Source: an uncultured Pelagibacteraceae bacterium
GTDB lineage: Bacteria > Pseudomonadota > Alphaproteobacteria > Pelagibacterales > Pelagibacteraceae
Length of the DNA: 64,000 bases
Direction: 5' to 3'
Assembly (NCBI GenBank): GCA_902588925.1
Contig: CACIRB010000002.1
Span: 1 to 64,000, forward strand
Of this stretch, positions 26,918 to 35,993 are shown one piece after another (positions within the stretch are counted from its first letter, which is position 1; every line of letters starts with the position of its first letter). The translations under genes were made by a program, and so were the position numbers. Below the pieces are notes generated by a model. It searched no databases and was not told the origin of the DNA. It was given only the letters and a program-made list of their open reading frames with translations.

Positions 26918-27595
26918 ATGATACAAAGAACATCTAGAGAGCATGTTCTAAAAATTTTAAAAGAAAATCAAAATAATTGGAAAATTTTGGATATTGGATC
27001 CAATATAGCTCCAGTAGAATTTGCACAAACAGTTGCTGATGTTCAAAATTTTTCTAAATTTTATGAAGAAAAAAATAAAAAATTTGTTTTAATTAAAGAC
27101 AAAAATCTTCCATTCTCAAATAACCAATTTGATTTTGTTTACGCTAGTCATGTAATAGAGCATGTGGAAGATTTATCTTTTTTTATAAGTGAACTAAAAA
27201 GAATATCAAGAAAAGGATATATTGAACTTCCATCAATACTGGAAGATAATCTTGTTCTTTCAACAAATAGTAGTGACGATCATAAATGGATGTTCAAATT
27301 TGATGATGTTGAGAAAGTTTTATTAGTTGAAAAGAAAAAACAATTAATTGAACCATTTATAACACATGGAGTTTTATTTGATTCTTTGAGAAAAAATTTT
27401 AGAGATAGTTTAGTTTTAGAACTTTATTGGGAAAATGAGATAAATTATGAATTTAGAGATTTTACTGTAAAAGCAAAAAAACCTATTTTCTTCTCAATAA
27501 TAAAAAAATATTTTAGTCACTTTGTAAGAAAAAATAAAATAACTTCACTGTTTATAGTTTTAATATTAGTTTTAATACTAGTAATGATAAATTAA
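26918..27595 (+). CDS. Class I SAM-dependent methyltransferase with C-terminal membrane anchor
   Basis: The 225-residue protein has a weak methyltransferase motif I, W-K-I-L-D-I-G-S-N (21-29), then F-D-F-V-Y-A-S-H-V-I-E-H-V-E-D (71-85), a conserved Methyltransf_11-type motif. The usual second glycine of motif I is replaced by serine-asparagine. The C-terminus (about 203-225) is a single hydrophobic helix after a basic stretch, consistent with tail anchoring in the inner membrane. Substrate unknown; a lipid or surface glycan acceptor would fit. It follows rpsD by 3 bases and faces grxD with a 1-base gap. Confidence 0.75.
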   Translation: MIQRTSREHVLKILKENQNNWKILDIGSNIAPVEFAQTVADVQNFSKFYEEKNKKFVLIKDKNLPFSNNQFDFVYASHVIEHVEDLSFFISELKRISRKGYIELPSILEDNLVLSTNSSDDHKWMFKFDDVEKVLLVEKKKQLIEPFITHGVLFDSLRKNFRDSLVLELYWENEINYEFRDFTVKAKKPIFFSIIKKYFSHFVRKNKITSLFIVLILVLILVMIN

Positions 27596-27596
27596 T

Positions 27597-27929
27597 TTAA
27601 TTTTTAAAATTAATACCTTTGTCTTCAAGGACTTTCTTAAGCTCTCCATTTTCATACATTTCTTTTACGATATCGCATCCTCCAACAAATTCTTTTTTAA
27701 TATACAATTGTGGAATTGTTGGCCAATCACTGTAAACTTTAATTCCTTCCCGTATATTTTGATCCTCTAAAACATTTACTCCCTTAAAATTTACTTCTAG
27801 AATTTTTAACATATTTGATACAGCCATTGAAAAACCACACTGTGGAGCATCGGGGGTTCCTTTCATAAATAAACAAACCTCATTGTTGTCTATATGATCT
27901 TGAATTAAATTTTTTGTAGCTTCATCCAT
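27597..27929 (-). CDS. grxD: Monothiol glutaredoxin, Grx4/GrxD family
   Basis: The 110-residue protein has the monothiol active site C-G-F-S (31-34) within M-K-G-T-P-D-A-P-Q, and the glutathione-binding W-P-T-I-P-Q-L-Y and G-G-C-D-I motifs. CGFS glutaredoxins bind and hand over [2Fe-2S] clusters, often as a heterodimer with BolA. The bolA-family gene ends where this one starts, at 27929, so the pair is almost certainly coexpressed. It is the last gene of the sfsA-to-grxD minus-strand run. Confidence 0.95.
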   Translation of the reverse strand: MDEATKNLIQDHIDNNEVCLFMKGTPDAPQCGFSMAVSNMLKILEVNFKGVNVLEDQNIREGIKVYSDWPTIPQLYIKKEFVGGCDIVKEMYENGELKKVLEDKGINFKN

Positions 27930-28159
27930 TAATGCTCCTTTGTTTTAATTGCTAGGGCATGTAACTCATTTCCCATTCGTCCCTTTAAAGAATTATATAC
28001 CATTTTGTGTTGTTCAATTTTACTTTTTCCTGAAAATTGAGAAGATGTCACAGTCGCTGAATAATGATTTCCATCACCTGCTAAGTCTTGAATTTCAACA
28101 ACTGCATCAGGCATTGCCTCTTTAATTAAACTTTCAATTTCTTTTAAATTCATTGCCAT
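27929..28159 (-). CDS. BolA family protein
   Basis: From the ATG at 28159 the product has 76 residues. It shows the class II KH-like BolA fold: D-A-V-V-E-I-x-D-L-A-G-D-G-N-H-Y-S-A-T-V, then G-K-S-K-I-E-Q-H-K-M-V-Y-N-S-L and a final E-L-H-A-L-A-I-K-T. The histidine in Q-H-K-M-V-Y is the conserved cluster ligand. The start is chosen because the purL stop and this ATG overlap as TAATG; a longer frame begins 27 bases inside purL. BolA partners CGFS glutaredoxin in iron sensing or cluster delivery, and grxD is the next gene. Confidence 0.92.
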   Translation of the reverse strand: MAMNLKEIESLIKEAMPDAVVEIQDLAGDGNHYSATVTSSQFSGKSKIEQHKMVYNSLKGRMGNELHALAIKTKEH

Positions 28160-30351
28160 TAGTTGCCCATATAATTTAAAAACCACTTTGTATTTGAACT
28201 TGCCAATTCGTCAATTGTAACTTTTGTCTTATCATCAATATATAGCTCATTTTCATTAATTGTGCCAAGTTCGTCAAAATGAACTGCATTTTTATTCAAA
28301 ATATCTGTGACTTTTTTTAAATCTTTTTTACCAACCTCAATAATATAACGTCCTTGATCTTCACTAAAGAAATACTCCATTTCATTTATTAAATATTTTG
28401 GTTTGTTAAGATTAATTCCTTTTTTACCTTTGATACACATTTTGGCTACTGCAGTAACAATACCCCCTAAAGAAACATCATGAGCACTTTTAATGAGATT
28501 ACTTTCAATAAGTTTTAATAGAGTTTCACCATTATTTTTTTCATTAAATAAATTAATTTCAGGAGGAGGACCATTTTTTTCGTCTAAAATATTTCTTGCA
28601 AATAAAGTTTGATCTAAATGTCCTTCAGTTTTTCCAATAACCAAAACTACATTATTAATCTCTTTAAAATCCATAGTGATCATCTTATTATAATCCTTGA
28701 TTAAACCGACGCCTCCAATAGCAGGCGTAGGCTTTATACCTTTATCTTTAGTTTGATTGTAAAAAGAAACATTTCCTGAAACAACTGGGAATTTTAAATA
28801 TTCACTTGCTTCACCAATTCCTTGAACACATTCAACAAACTCACCCATATTCTCTTCATTTTCAGGGCTTCCGAAATTTAAGCAATTAGTAATAGCAATA
28901 GGTTTTGCTCCAACAGAAATTAAATTTCTAAAACTTTCGCAAACAACTTGTTTTCCACCTGTAAGAGGGTGAGCCCAACAATAAACGGCAGAAGAATCGA
29001 CAGATGCAGCTACAGCTTTATTTGTTCCATGTACTCTCACAACTCCAGCATCACCACCTGGTTTTTGAATAGTATCTCCCATAACCGTATGATCATATTG
29101 TTGCCAAATCCATTCTTTGCTACAAATATTTGGGTTTGCTAAAATTTTTTTTAGAACATCTATAATTTTAAAATTTTTTAAGTCCTCTTTTTTAATTTTA
29201 TTTTTTTTAGGTAGTTTTGCTTTTTTCCATTTTCGGTCATACATAGGAGAATTTTCAACTAATGTATTTACTGGAATGTCTGCTACCATTTCTTCATCAA
29301 AGTAAAGTTGGATTTTTTTTGAATTAGTTGTTTTGCCAATTACTGCAAAATCTAAATTCCATTTATCAAATATTTTTTTTGCTTGTTTTTCTTTTCCATT
29401 TTCTAAAACAATTAACATTCTTTCTTGGCTTTCTGATAGCATAATTTCATAAGGTGACATTTTACTTTCTCTACATGGAACCTTGTTTAAATATATTTCA
29501 ATTCCAAGATTTCCTTTTGAAGCCATTTCAATACTTGATGATGTTAATCCAGCCGCACCCATATCTTGTATAGCGATAATTGAGTCTCCGGCCATTAATT
29601 CTAAACAAGCTTCAAGAAGAAGTTTTTCAGTAAACGGATCTCCAACTTGTACAGTAGGTTTTTTTTCCTCTATTTTATCGTCAAAACTTGCTGAAGCCAT
29701 ACTAGCTCCATGGATCCCATCTCTTCCTGTTTTTGATCCAACATAAATGACAGGTTTATTTAAACCAGCTGCTTTTGAATAAAAAATTTTATCTTTTCTA
29801 ACTAACCCTAAGGTCATTGCGTTAACCAATATGTTTCCATTATATGAGCTGTCAAAACTCGTTTGTCCTGCAACTGTTGGGACGCCCATACAATTTCCGT
29901 ATCCTCCAATACCATGAACAACACCTCTTAAAAGATTTTTTGTCTTTTTGTGTTGTGGTGAACCAAAATGAATTGAGTTTAAGTTTGCAATCGGTCTTGC
30001 ACCCATTGTAAATACATCTCTCATAATTCCCCCAACACCAGTTGCTGCACCTTGATATGGCTCAATAAAGGATGGATGGTTATGGCTTTCAATTTTAAAT
30101 ACAATTGCATCATTGTCTTCAATATCAATAACACCCGCGTTTTCTCCAGGTCCTTGGATAACTTTTTTTCCTTTTGTTGGTAGTTTTTTTAAATGAAGTC
30201 TTGAGGATTTGTAAGAGCAATGCTCATTCCACATTGCAGAAAAGATTCCAAGTTCAGTAATATTTGGTGTTCTTTTTAATAATTCACAAATTTTAGTATA
30301 TTCATCTCTCTTTAACCCATGATCAATAGCTACTTGTTCGTTTACTATCAT
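28159..30351 (-). CDS. purL: Phosphoribosylformylglycinamidine synthase subunit PurL
   Basis: The 730-residue 'small' PurL is the ATP-dependent synthetase of the fourth purine step; it lacks the fused glutaminase of the 1300-residue gammaproteobacterial enzyme. Motifs include N-E-H-C-S-Y-K-S-S, the I-E-S-H-N-H-P-S catalytic histidine region, [12 protein letters not shown], and [11 protein letters not shown]. Two AIRS-type N- and C-domain pairs are complete. It needs PurS and PurQ, both encoded immediately upstream. Its start overlaps purQ by four bases and its stop overlaps bolA by one. Confidence 0.97.
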   Translation of the reverse strand: MIVNEQVAIDHGLKRDEYTKICELLKRTPNITELGIFSAMWNEHCSYKSSRLHLKKLPTKGKKVIQGPGENAGVIDIEDNDAIVFKIESHNHPSFIEPYQGAATGVGGIMRDVFTMGARPIANLNSIHFGSPQHKKTKNLLRGVVHGIGGYGNCMGVPTVAGQTSFDSSYNGNILVNAMTLGLVRKDKIFYSKAAGLNKPVIYVGSKTGRDGIHGASMASASFDDKIEEKKPTVQVGDPFTEKLLLEACLELMAGDSIIAIQDMGAAGLTSSSIEMASKGNLGIEIYLNKVPCRESKMSPYEIMLSESQERMLIVLENGKEKQAKKIFDKWNLDFAVIGKTTNSKKIQLYFDEEMVADIPVNTLVENSPMYDRKWKKAKLPKKNKIKKEDLKNFKIIDVLKKILANPNICSKEWIWQQYDHTVMGDTIQKPGGDAGVVRVHGTNKAVAASVDSSAVYCWAHPLTGGKQVVCESFRNLISVGAKPIAITNCLNFGSPENEENMGEFVECVQGIGEASEYLKFPVVSGNVSFYNQTKDKGIKPTPAIGGVGLIKDYNKMITMDFKEINNVVLVIGKTEGHLDQTLFARNILDEKNGPPPEINLFNEKNNGETLLKLIESNLIKSAHDVSLGGIVTAVAKMCIKGKKGINLNKPKYLINEMEYFFSEDQGRYIIEVGKKDLKKVTDILNKNAVHFDELGTINENELYIDDKTKVTIDELASSNTKWFLNYMGN

Positions 30352-31031
30352 TTTAAATTATTAATTAAATTATTAAAAAAAATTGAACCATCTTCTCCAG
30401 ATAAACAATTATCTATCATTCTTTCAGGATGAGGCATCATACCCAAAACATTTTTTTCTTTATTAAATATACCAGCAATATTTTTAATGGAACCATTTGG
30501 GTTATAGTGTTCTTCTACCTTCCCATTTTCATCACAATAATTTATTGCAACTTGATCATTGTCTTCAATCTCTTTTAATTGGTCTTGGGTACAAAAATAA
30601 TTTCCTTCATTGTGAGCAATATGAAATTCTAGGACATTATTTTTAATATTATTAAAATAACGATTTGTTTTATTATTAATTTTTACAAATACATTTTTAC
30701 AAATAAATTCTAAATATTTGTTTCTTAACAACACACCAGGAACCAAACCTGTTTCAACTAATATTTGAAAACCATTACAAATTCCCATTACCATACCACC
30801 TGAGTTTGCAAAATTAATCACTGATTTCATAATTTTAGATTTAGAAGCCATACTTCCACATCTTAAATAATCACCGTATGAAAAACCACCAGGTAACACT
30901 ATTAAATCACTTTTTGGAAGTTCAGCATCGTTATGCCAAACCATTTTATTTTTAAATCCAAATTTTTTAAGTGCAACATCCATATCTCTATCACAATTTG
31001 ATCCAGGGAAAGTAATGACAGATGATTTCAT
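30348..31031 (-). CDS. purQ: Phosphoribosylformylglycinamidine synthase subunit PurQ
   Basis: The 227-residue class I glutamine amidotransferase supplies ammonia to PurL. Landmarks are the N-terminal P-G-S-N-C-D-R-D, the [14 protein letters not shown] segment, the nucleophile elbow G-I-C-N-G-F-Q (C85) and the catalytic histidine-glutamate pair in M-P-H-P-E-R. It lies between purS (3-base gap) and purL (4-base overlap), so the three FGAM synthase subunits are made from one message. Confidence 0.97.
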   Translation of the reverse strand: MKSSVITFPGSNCDRDMDVALKKFGFKNKMVWHNDAELPKSDLIVLPGGFSYGDYLRCGSMASKSKIMKSVINFANSGGMVMGICNGFQILVETGLVPGVLLRNKYLEFICKNVFVKINNKTNRYFNNIKNNVLEFHIAHNEGNYFCTQDQLKEIEDNDQVAINYCDENGKVEEHYNPNGSIKNIAGIFNKEKNVLGMMPHPERMIDNCLSGEDGSIFFNNLINNLK

Positions 31032-31034
31032 TAA

Positions 31035-31277
31035 TTACTTTAGATCAATAATTTTATAGTTTTCAATTACGAGATTAGCTAAAAGTTGTTTACACATTTC
31101 TTCTACTTTATCTTTAGCTTTTTTTGGATCATCTTCTTTTGTATCAATTTCAAAGTATTTACCTTGTCTAACTTCATTGACATCATTAAAACCCATTCCA
31201 TCTAAAGTTTGATGAATAACTTTACCTTGAGGATCTAATACGTCTTTCTTTAAAGTGATTACTACAGATATTTTCAT
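31035..31277 (-). CDS. purS: Phosphoribosylformylglycinamidine synthase subunit PurS
   Basis: The 80-residue protein bridges PurQ and PurL in the FGAM synthase complex. It has the short ferredoxin-like PurS pattern: V-V-I-T-L-K-K-D-V-L-D-P-Q-G-K, a conserved G-F-x-x-V-x-x-V-R-Q-G-K segment, and the acidic D-x-K-x-x-V-x-x-M-C-K-Q-L-L-A-N helix ending in V-I-E-N-Y-K-I. Its start overlaps the purC end by four bases. Confidence 0.95.
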   Translation of the reverse strand: MKISVVITLKKDVLDPQGKVIHQTLDGMGFNDVNEVRQGKYFEIDTKEDDPKKAKDKVEEMCKQLLANLVIENYKIIDLK

Positions 31278-32059
31278 TTTTTTTTTCTTTTAACAGATGA
31301 TAATTTTGTGACATTTACAGCACTTACATTGGATTGTTCATGTAAAATACCTAATCTTTTAGCAACTTCAGTATAAGCTGGTATTAGATCACCTAAATCT
31401 TTTCTAAAACGATCTTTATCAAGTTTTTTATCAGTAATACTGTCCCAAAGTCTGCACGTATCAGGGCTTATTTCATCTGCTAAGATTATTTCTTCTTTAC
31501 CATTTGATTTAAATCTTCCAAATTCTAGTTTGAAATCAATCAACTTTATTCCAACTCCTCTAAACATTCCAATCATAAAGTCGTTAATTCTTAAAATCAT
31601 TTTTTTGACTTTATCAATTTCACTTTTAGTAGCCCAATCAAATGCTAATATGTGTTCCTCCGCAATTAGAGGGTCACCTAATTTGTCTTCTTTTAAGCAG
31701 TATTCAATTAATGGTTCTTTTAAAACAGTTCCATCCTCAATGCCCAGCCTTTTTGTGATAGATCCTGTTGCAACATTTCTAATAATAAATTCAATTGGAA
31801 TGATCTCAACTAGTTTGATTATTTGTTCACGCATATTTAATCTTTTAACTAAATGATTTTTAATTCCTATTTGAGATAAATTTGAGAGAATGTGTTCAGA
31901 TATTCTATTGTTTAAAACACCTTTGCCCTCAATTGTAGTTTTTTTTTGATTATTGAATGCCGTTGCATCGTCTTTAAAATATTGGATAACTAGATTTTTA
32001 TCATTTGTTGCATAAATGATTTTCGCTTTACCTTCGTATAATTTTTTTCCTTTTTTCAT
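31274..32059 (-). CDS. purC: Phosphoribosylaminoimidazole-succinocarboxamide synthase
   Basis: The 261-residue ATP-dependent ligase makes SAICAR from CAIR and aspartate. Motifs are the N-terminal L-Y-E-G-K-A-K-I-I-Y, K-G-V-L-N-N-R-I-S-E-H, E-F-I-I-R-N-V-A-T-G-S, D-F-K-L-E-F-G-R and A-D-E-I-S-P-D-T-C-R-L-W-D. The last two hold the magnesium and ATP ligands. The size and lysine-rich C-terminal tail match alphaproteobacterial PurC. It overlaps purB by one base (TAATG). Confidence 0.96.
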   Translation of the reverse strand: MKKGKKLYEGKAKIIYATNDKNLVIQYFKDDATAFNNQKKTTIEGKGVLNNRISEHILSNLSQIGIKNHLVKRLNMREQIIKLVEIIPIEFIIRNVATGSITKRLGIEDGTVLKEPLIEYCLKEDKLGDPLIAEEHILAFDWATKSEIDKVKKMILRINDFMIGMFRGVGIKLIDFKLEFGRFKSNGKEEIILADEISPDTCRLWDSITDKKLDKDRFRKDLGDLIPAYTEVAKRLGILHEQSNVSAVNVTKLSSVKRKKK

Positions 32060-33351
32060 TATTTAAAAACTCTTCTAAAGATCAAATTTACATTTTTAAA
32101 GTGTTTTGCATAACTAAATATTGATTTAAGCCTTTTTGTTGTAACTTTACTCATAATAAACTTATCATTAGAGATCACATCAAATAAGTTTAGGTTTTTT
32201 TCAAAACATTTTTTTGCATATGATTGAACCATACTGTATGATTTTTCTCTACTTAAACCAGATTTAGTTAATTCTAGCATAACTTCTTGAGAGAAAATTA
32301 ATCCTTTAGTTAAATTTAAATTTTCCATCATTTTTTTTGGATAAACAATCATGTTATCTAAAATGTTTGTTAATCTAACCAACGCAAAGTCTGTTGTAAT
32401 ATTTGCATCTGGTCCTATATTTCTTTCTACACTTGAGTGAGAAATATCTCTCTCATGCCATAGAGCTATGTTTTCTAAAGCAGGCATCACTGTACTTCTA
32501 ACCATTCTTGCTAAACCAGTTAAATTTTCACTTAAAATTGGATTTTTTTTGTGAGGCATTGCAGAAGATCCTTTTTGGTTTTTTGAGAAATACTCTTGTA
32601 ATTCATAAACCTCTGTTCTTTGTAAATGTCTTATCTCAATTGCAACTCTCTCAATCGAACCTGCAATAATACCTAAAACTGAAAAATAAAAAGCATGACG
32701 ATCTCTTGGAATAACTTGAGTTGAAATTGGCTCAATTTTTAATCCTAATTTTTTCGCAACATGTTTTTCTACATTTGGGTTTATGTTTGCAAAAGTTCCA
32801 ACCGCACCCGATATTGCACAAGTAGATACCTCATCTATTGCATCCTTAAGTCTTTTTTTGTTTCTTTTAAATTCCTCATAAAATGAAGCTAATTTTAATC
32901 CAAAAGTAACCGGTTCAGCGTGAATACCATGACTTCTTCCCATACATGGAGTCATTTTATATTTATTTGCTTGTTTCTTTAGTACTTTTAAAATTTGATC
33001 GATATCTTTAAGAATTATTTTTCCAGACTGAACTAATTGAATATTAAAACTAGTATCAAGCACATCTGATGAAGTCATTCCTTGATGTAAATATCTTGCT
33101 TTGATTCCTGTCTTTTCTGTAACAGAGGTAAGAAAAGCTATCACATCATGTTTAACTTCAGACTCTATTTTATGAATTCTGTTAACATTGATAACTGCTT
33201 TTTTTCTAACTATTGAAGCTACTCCTGTTGGTATCTGCCCAAGTTTTTCCATAGCCTCAGCAGCTGCAACTTCTACATCTAACCAAATTTTGTATTTATT
33301 TTCCTCTGACCAAATATCAGTTAGTTCTTTTCGAGAGTATCTTTTAATCAT
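32059..33351 (-). CDS. purB: Adenylosuccinate lyase
   Basis: The 430-residue fumarase/aspartase-superfamily enzyme acts twice in purine synthesis, releasing fumarate from SAICAR and adenylosuccinate. It has R-Y-S-R-K-E-L-T-D-I-W at the N-terminus, H-D-V-I-A-F, M-T-S-S-D-V-L-D-T, G-R-S-H-G-I-H-A-E-P (catalytic histidine) and the superfamily signature G-S-S-A-M-P-H-K-K-N-P with the mobile-loop serine. It is followed at once by purC; map precedes it by 3 bases. Confidence 0.96.
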   Translation of the reverse strand: MIKRYSRKELTDIWSEENKYKIWLDVEVAAAEAMEKLGQIPTGVASIVRKKAVINVNRIHKIESEVKHDVIAFLTSVTEKTGIKARYLHQGMTSSDVLDTSFNIQLVQSGKIILKDIDQILKVLKKQANKYKMTPCMGRSHGIHAEPVTFGLKLASFYEEFKRNKKRLKDAIDEVSTCAISGAVGTFANINPNVEKHVAKKLGLKIEPISTQVIPRDRHAFYFSVLGIIAGSIERVAIEIRHLQRTEVYELQEYFSKNQKGSSAMPHKKNPILSENLTGLARMVRSTVMPALENIALWHERDISHSSVERNIGPDANITTDFALVRLTNILDNMIVYPKKMMENLNLTKGLIFSQEVMLELTKSGLSREKSYSMVQSYAKKCFEKNLNLFDVISNDKFIMSKVTTKRLKSIFSYAKHFKNVNLIFRRVFK

Positions 33352-33354
33352 TAA

Positions 33355-34125
33355 TTATAAGTATGGGGGCTTTGAATAACCTTTAGCAGATTCTGTAAAG
33401 ATTTCATAACCATTTTCAGTAATTCCTAACGTATGTTCAAATTGAGCTGATAAAGATTTATCTTTTGTAACAGCTGTCCAACCATCATTTAACATTTTGA
33501 CTTCATATTTACCTGAATTTATCATGGGTTCGATTGTAAAAGTCATTCCAGGTTTTAACTCTGGTCCAGAGTTTTTATTTCCATAATGTAAAATATTTGG
33601 TGGTTCATGAAATGTTGTGCTTATACCGTGACCACAAAAGTCTCTTACCACAGAATAACCTTTTTCTTCTACATAAGATTGAATTTCATGACCAATATCT
33701 CCCAATTTAGTTCCTGGCTTTAATATTTTGATAGCTCTAATCATAGACTCGTACGTTGCATCTATAAGATTGTTTAATTTAATTGGTGTTTTACCAATGC
33801 AAAACATTCTGCTTGTATCCCCATAATGTTCATTTACTATCGCAGTGACATCAACATTAACTGCATCACCATCTCTTAAAATTCTATCCGATGGAATTCC
33901 ATGACACACAACATGATTTAATGAAGTACATAAAGATTTTGTAAAGCCCCTATAATAAAGCGGAGCAGAGTGTCCTCCATTATCTCTTATAAACTCATAA
34001 CCCAATTTATCTATATAGTCTGTTGAAACACCTTCTTTTATATTTTCAGTTAACATATCAAGAGTTCTTGCCGCTAAATTTCCAGCAACTCTCATTTTTT
34101 CAAATTTTTCTTTATAATCACTCAT
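33355..34125 (-). CDS. map: Methionine aminopeptidase type I
   Basis: The 256-residue enzyme removes N-terminal methionine from new proteins. All five metal ligands are visible: D92, D103, H166, E199 and E230, as are the substrate histidine H75 in V-C-H-G-I-P and the conserved G-H-G-I-S-T-T-F-H-E-P-P. No zinc-finger extension is present, so it is the standard short bacterial type. It overlaps the end of sfsA by eight bases and precedes purB by three. Confidence 0.96.
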   Translation of the reverse strand: MSDYKEKFEKMRVAGNLAARTLDMLTENIKEGVSTDYIDKLGYEFIRDNGGHSAPLYYRGFTKSLCTSLNHVVCHGIPSDRILRDGDAVNVDVTAIVNEHYGDTSRMFCIGKTPIKLNNLIDATYESMIRAIKILKPGTKLGDIGHEIQSYVEEKGYSVVRDFCGHGISTTFHEPPNILHYGNKNSGPELKPGMTFTIEPMINSGKYEVKMLNDGWTAVTKDKSLSAQFEHTLGITENGYEIFTESAKGYSKPPYL

Positions 34126-34816
34126 CTAAAATTTTAAGTTTTTTATCTATAAAAATTTTCTTTGAACTTATATCACATCTATAAGCTAAAAAATTCACTC
34201 CAGCTTTTTTAGCTTTTAGATATGCGTTGTAATATTCTTCATCTATATCTTTAGCTATTTTAAAATATTTCATATTTTGAATTTGAACTAAAAATATTAA
34301 GTAGGCTTTGTAACTTTTTTTTATGGCATTAATAAGGGTTAATAAATGCTTAATTCCTCTAGTTGTTGGCGCATCTGGAAATTCAGCGGTATCTTTATTT
34401 CTAAATAATGTAACATTTTTTACCTCAACAAAGGTTTTTTGACCTTTGTTTTCTAATAAAAAATCAAATCTAGTTTCCTCATTAAAAAAAACCTCTGGTT
34501 TTATAGAGCCATTATTTTTAAGTTCTTTTATAAGACCGTTGCTTAGCCCATGTTCAACTATTCTATTTGCCATATGAGTATTCACCCCAACTAAATTTTT
34601 TCTAGATTTAATAATTTCTAATCCATATTTTAATTTTCTTTTTGGATCGTTATTAGGAAGCAAATAAACTTCATTACCTACATCTAACAAACCTTTCATT
34701 GATCCTGTGTTAGGACAATGAGCTGTGACAATTTCTTTACCCAGCTTTACGTCAGTAAAAAACCTTTTATAACGTTTGATTAATTTGCCTTTTATTAAAG
34801 ACTTGGTAAATTCCAT
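34118..34816 (-). CDS. sfsA: SfsA family DNA-binding/nuclease-like protein
   Basis: The 232-residue protein matches SfsA throughout: L-I-K-R-Y-K-R-F-F-T-D-V near the N-terminus, A-H-C-P-N-T-G-S-M-K-G-L, N-T-H-M-A-N-R-I-V-E, the E-x-R-F-D-F-L-L pair, F-V-E-V-K-N-V-T-L, F-P-D-A-P-T-T-R-G and Y-R-C-D-I. The E-x-R-F-D-F and E-V-K segments form a PD-(D/E)xK-type nuclease core. First described in E. coli as a sugar-fermentation stimulation factor, its precise role remains unsettled. It is first in the minus-strand run and diverges from the CinA-like gene with only 20 bases between starts. Confidence 0.93.
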   Translation of the reverse strand: MEFTKSLIKGKLIKRYKRFFTDVKLGKEIVTAHCPNTGSMKGLLDVGNEVYLLPNNDPKRKLKYGLEIIKSRKNLVGVNTHMANRIVEHGLSNGLIKELKNNGSIKPEVFFNEETRFDFLLENKGQKTFVEVKNVTLFRNKDTAEFPDAPTTRGIKHLLTLINAIKKSYKAYLIFLVQIQNMKYFKIAKDIDEEYYNAYLKAKKAGVNFLAYRCDISSKKIFIDKKLKILDE

Positions 34817-34836
34817 TACTAAATTATATATTTCAT

Positions 34837-35586
34837 ATGGATAAAAAAGTAAAAGTTAATGCTTCAATTTTAATAATAGGTAATGAAATTTTATCTGGCA
34901 GAACCCAAGACACGAATACATCAACTTTAGCAATCTGGCTAAATTCAATCGGTGTTAATGTTGCTGAAGTTAGAGTAATACCTGATATTGAAGATATTAT
35001 TGTTGATACTTTAAATTTACTTAGATCAACATATGATTACGTTTTTACAACTGGTGGTATTGGTCCAACACATGATGATATTACAGCTCAGTCAGTATCT
35101 AAGGCTTTTGGAATAAAATATGAAGTCCATAAAGAAGCTTTTAAAATTTTAGAAAAATATTATCAACCAGGTGAATTTAATGATGGAAGACAAAAAATGG
35201 CATGGATGCCAGAGAATGCAAATTTAATTCTAAATCCAACAAGTGGTGCACCTGGATTTAATGTTGAAAATGTTTTTTCTTTACCTGGTGTTCCCTCTAT
35301 TTTGAAATCTATGTTAGGTGGTTTAACAAACGAAATTGTTGGTGGAGAACCTATTAAAAGTCTTACAATAAGTTTAAAAACTGTAGAAAGTGAGATTGCA
35401 AACTCTTTAACTAAAGTTCAAAATGATAATAAGGATGTTGAAATTGGAAGCTATCCTTTTTTTCACGCAGGTAAATTAGGTGTATCGATTGTGATAAGAT
35501 CAGAAGATAAAAATAAAATAGATGATTGTAATTCTCAAATTTTAAAATTTGTAAACGAAAAAAATATTGAAGTAGTGGATCGTTAA
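34837..35586 (+). CDS. CinA-like molybdopterin-binding domain protein
   Basis: The 249-residue protein corresponds to the N-terminal MoCF/MoaB-like domain of CinA: A-S-I-L-I-I-G-N-E-I-L-S-G-R-T-Q-D-T-N, T-T-G-G-I-G-P-T-H-D-D-I-T and L-P-G-V-P-S-I. The C-terminal nicotinamide-nucleotide amidase domain of full CinA (about 400 residues) is absent. The stand-alone domain has been linked to ADP-ribose or nucleotide hydrolysis in other bacteria; no transformation role can be concluded. Its stop overlaps the next gene's start. Confidence 0.87.
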   Translation: MDKKVKVNASILIIGNEILSGRTQDTNTSTLAIWLNSIGVNVAEVRVIPDIEDIIVDTLNLLRSTYDYVFTTGGIGPTHDDITAQSVSKAFGIKYEVHKEAFKILEKYYQPGEFNDGRQKMAWMPENANLILNPTSGAPGFNVENVFSLPGVPSILKSMLGGLTNEIVGGEPIKSLTISLKTVESEIANSLTKVQNDNKDVEIGSYPFFHAGKLGVSIVIRSEDKNKIDDCNSQILKFVNEKNIEVVDR

Positions 35587-35987
35587 TGCTGTATTTTGCT
35601 TATGGTAGTAATCTTCATCATTTTCAAATGAAACGTAGATGTAAAGATAGTGTTTTTTTAAAAAAAATAAATTTAAAAGATTTTAAATTAACATTTAGAA
35701 GCAAATATAGAGCTGCAGATATAGAGCCAAAAAAAAATTCAATTGTACCAGGTGGATTGTTTGAAATTTCAAAAAGTGATGAGAAAAAATTAGATGTATA
35801 TGAGGATTTTCCAATTCTTTATAAAAAATATTATTTTTATTACTATGGAAAAAAAGTGATGACTTATACAATGGTTAAAAAATCTCCGTTCAAATTTCCA
35901 ACTGAAAGATATTTAAATGTCATAAAAAAAGGATATCAAGATTGTAAACTTGATGAAAGATTTTTACTTAAAGCACTTAGAACATAA
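35586..35987 (+). CDS. Gamma-glutamylcyclotransferase-like (AIG2/GGCT) protein
   Basis: The 133-residue protein starts with the family signature Y-G-S-N-L (6-10), which binds the gamma-glutamyl group. It continues with a small beta-barrel and the V-Y-E-D-F-P segment whose E73 aligns with the catalytic glutamate. It may release 5-oxoproline from gamma-glutamyl compounds, as in glutathione turnover. It overlaps the CinA-like gene by one base and converges on the glycosyltransferase gene with 6 bases between stops. Confidence 0.85.
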   Translation: MLYFAYGSNLHHFQMKRRCKDSVFLKKINLKDFKLTFRSKYRAADIEPKKNSIVPGGLFEISKSDEKKLDVYEDFPILYKKYYFYYYGKKVMTYTMVKKSPFKFPTERYLNVIKKGYQDCKLDERFLLKALRT

Positions 35988-35993
35988 ATAAGA

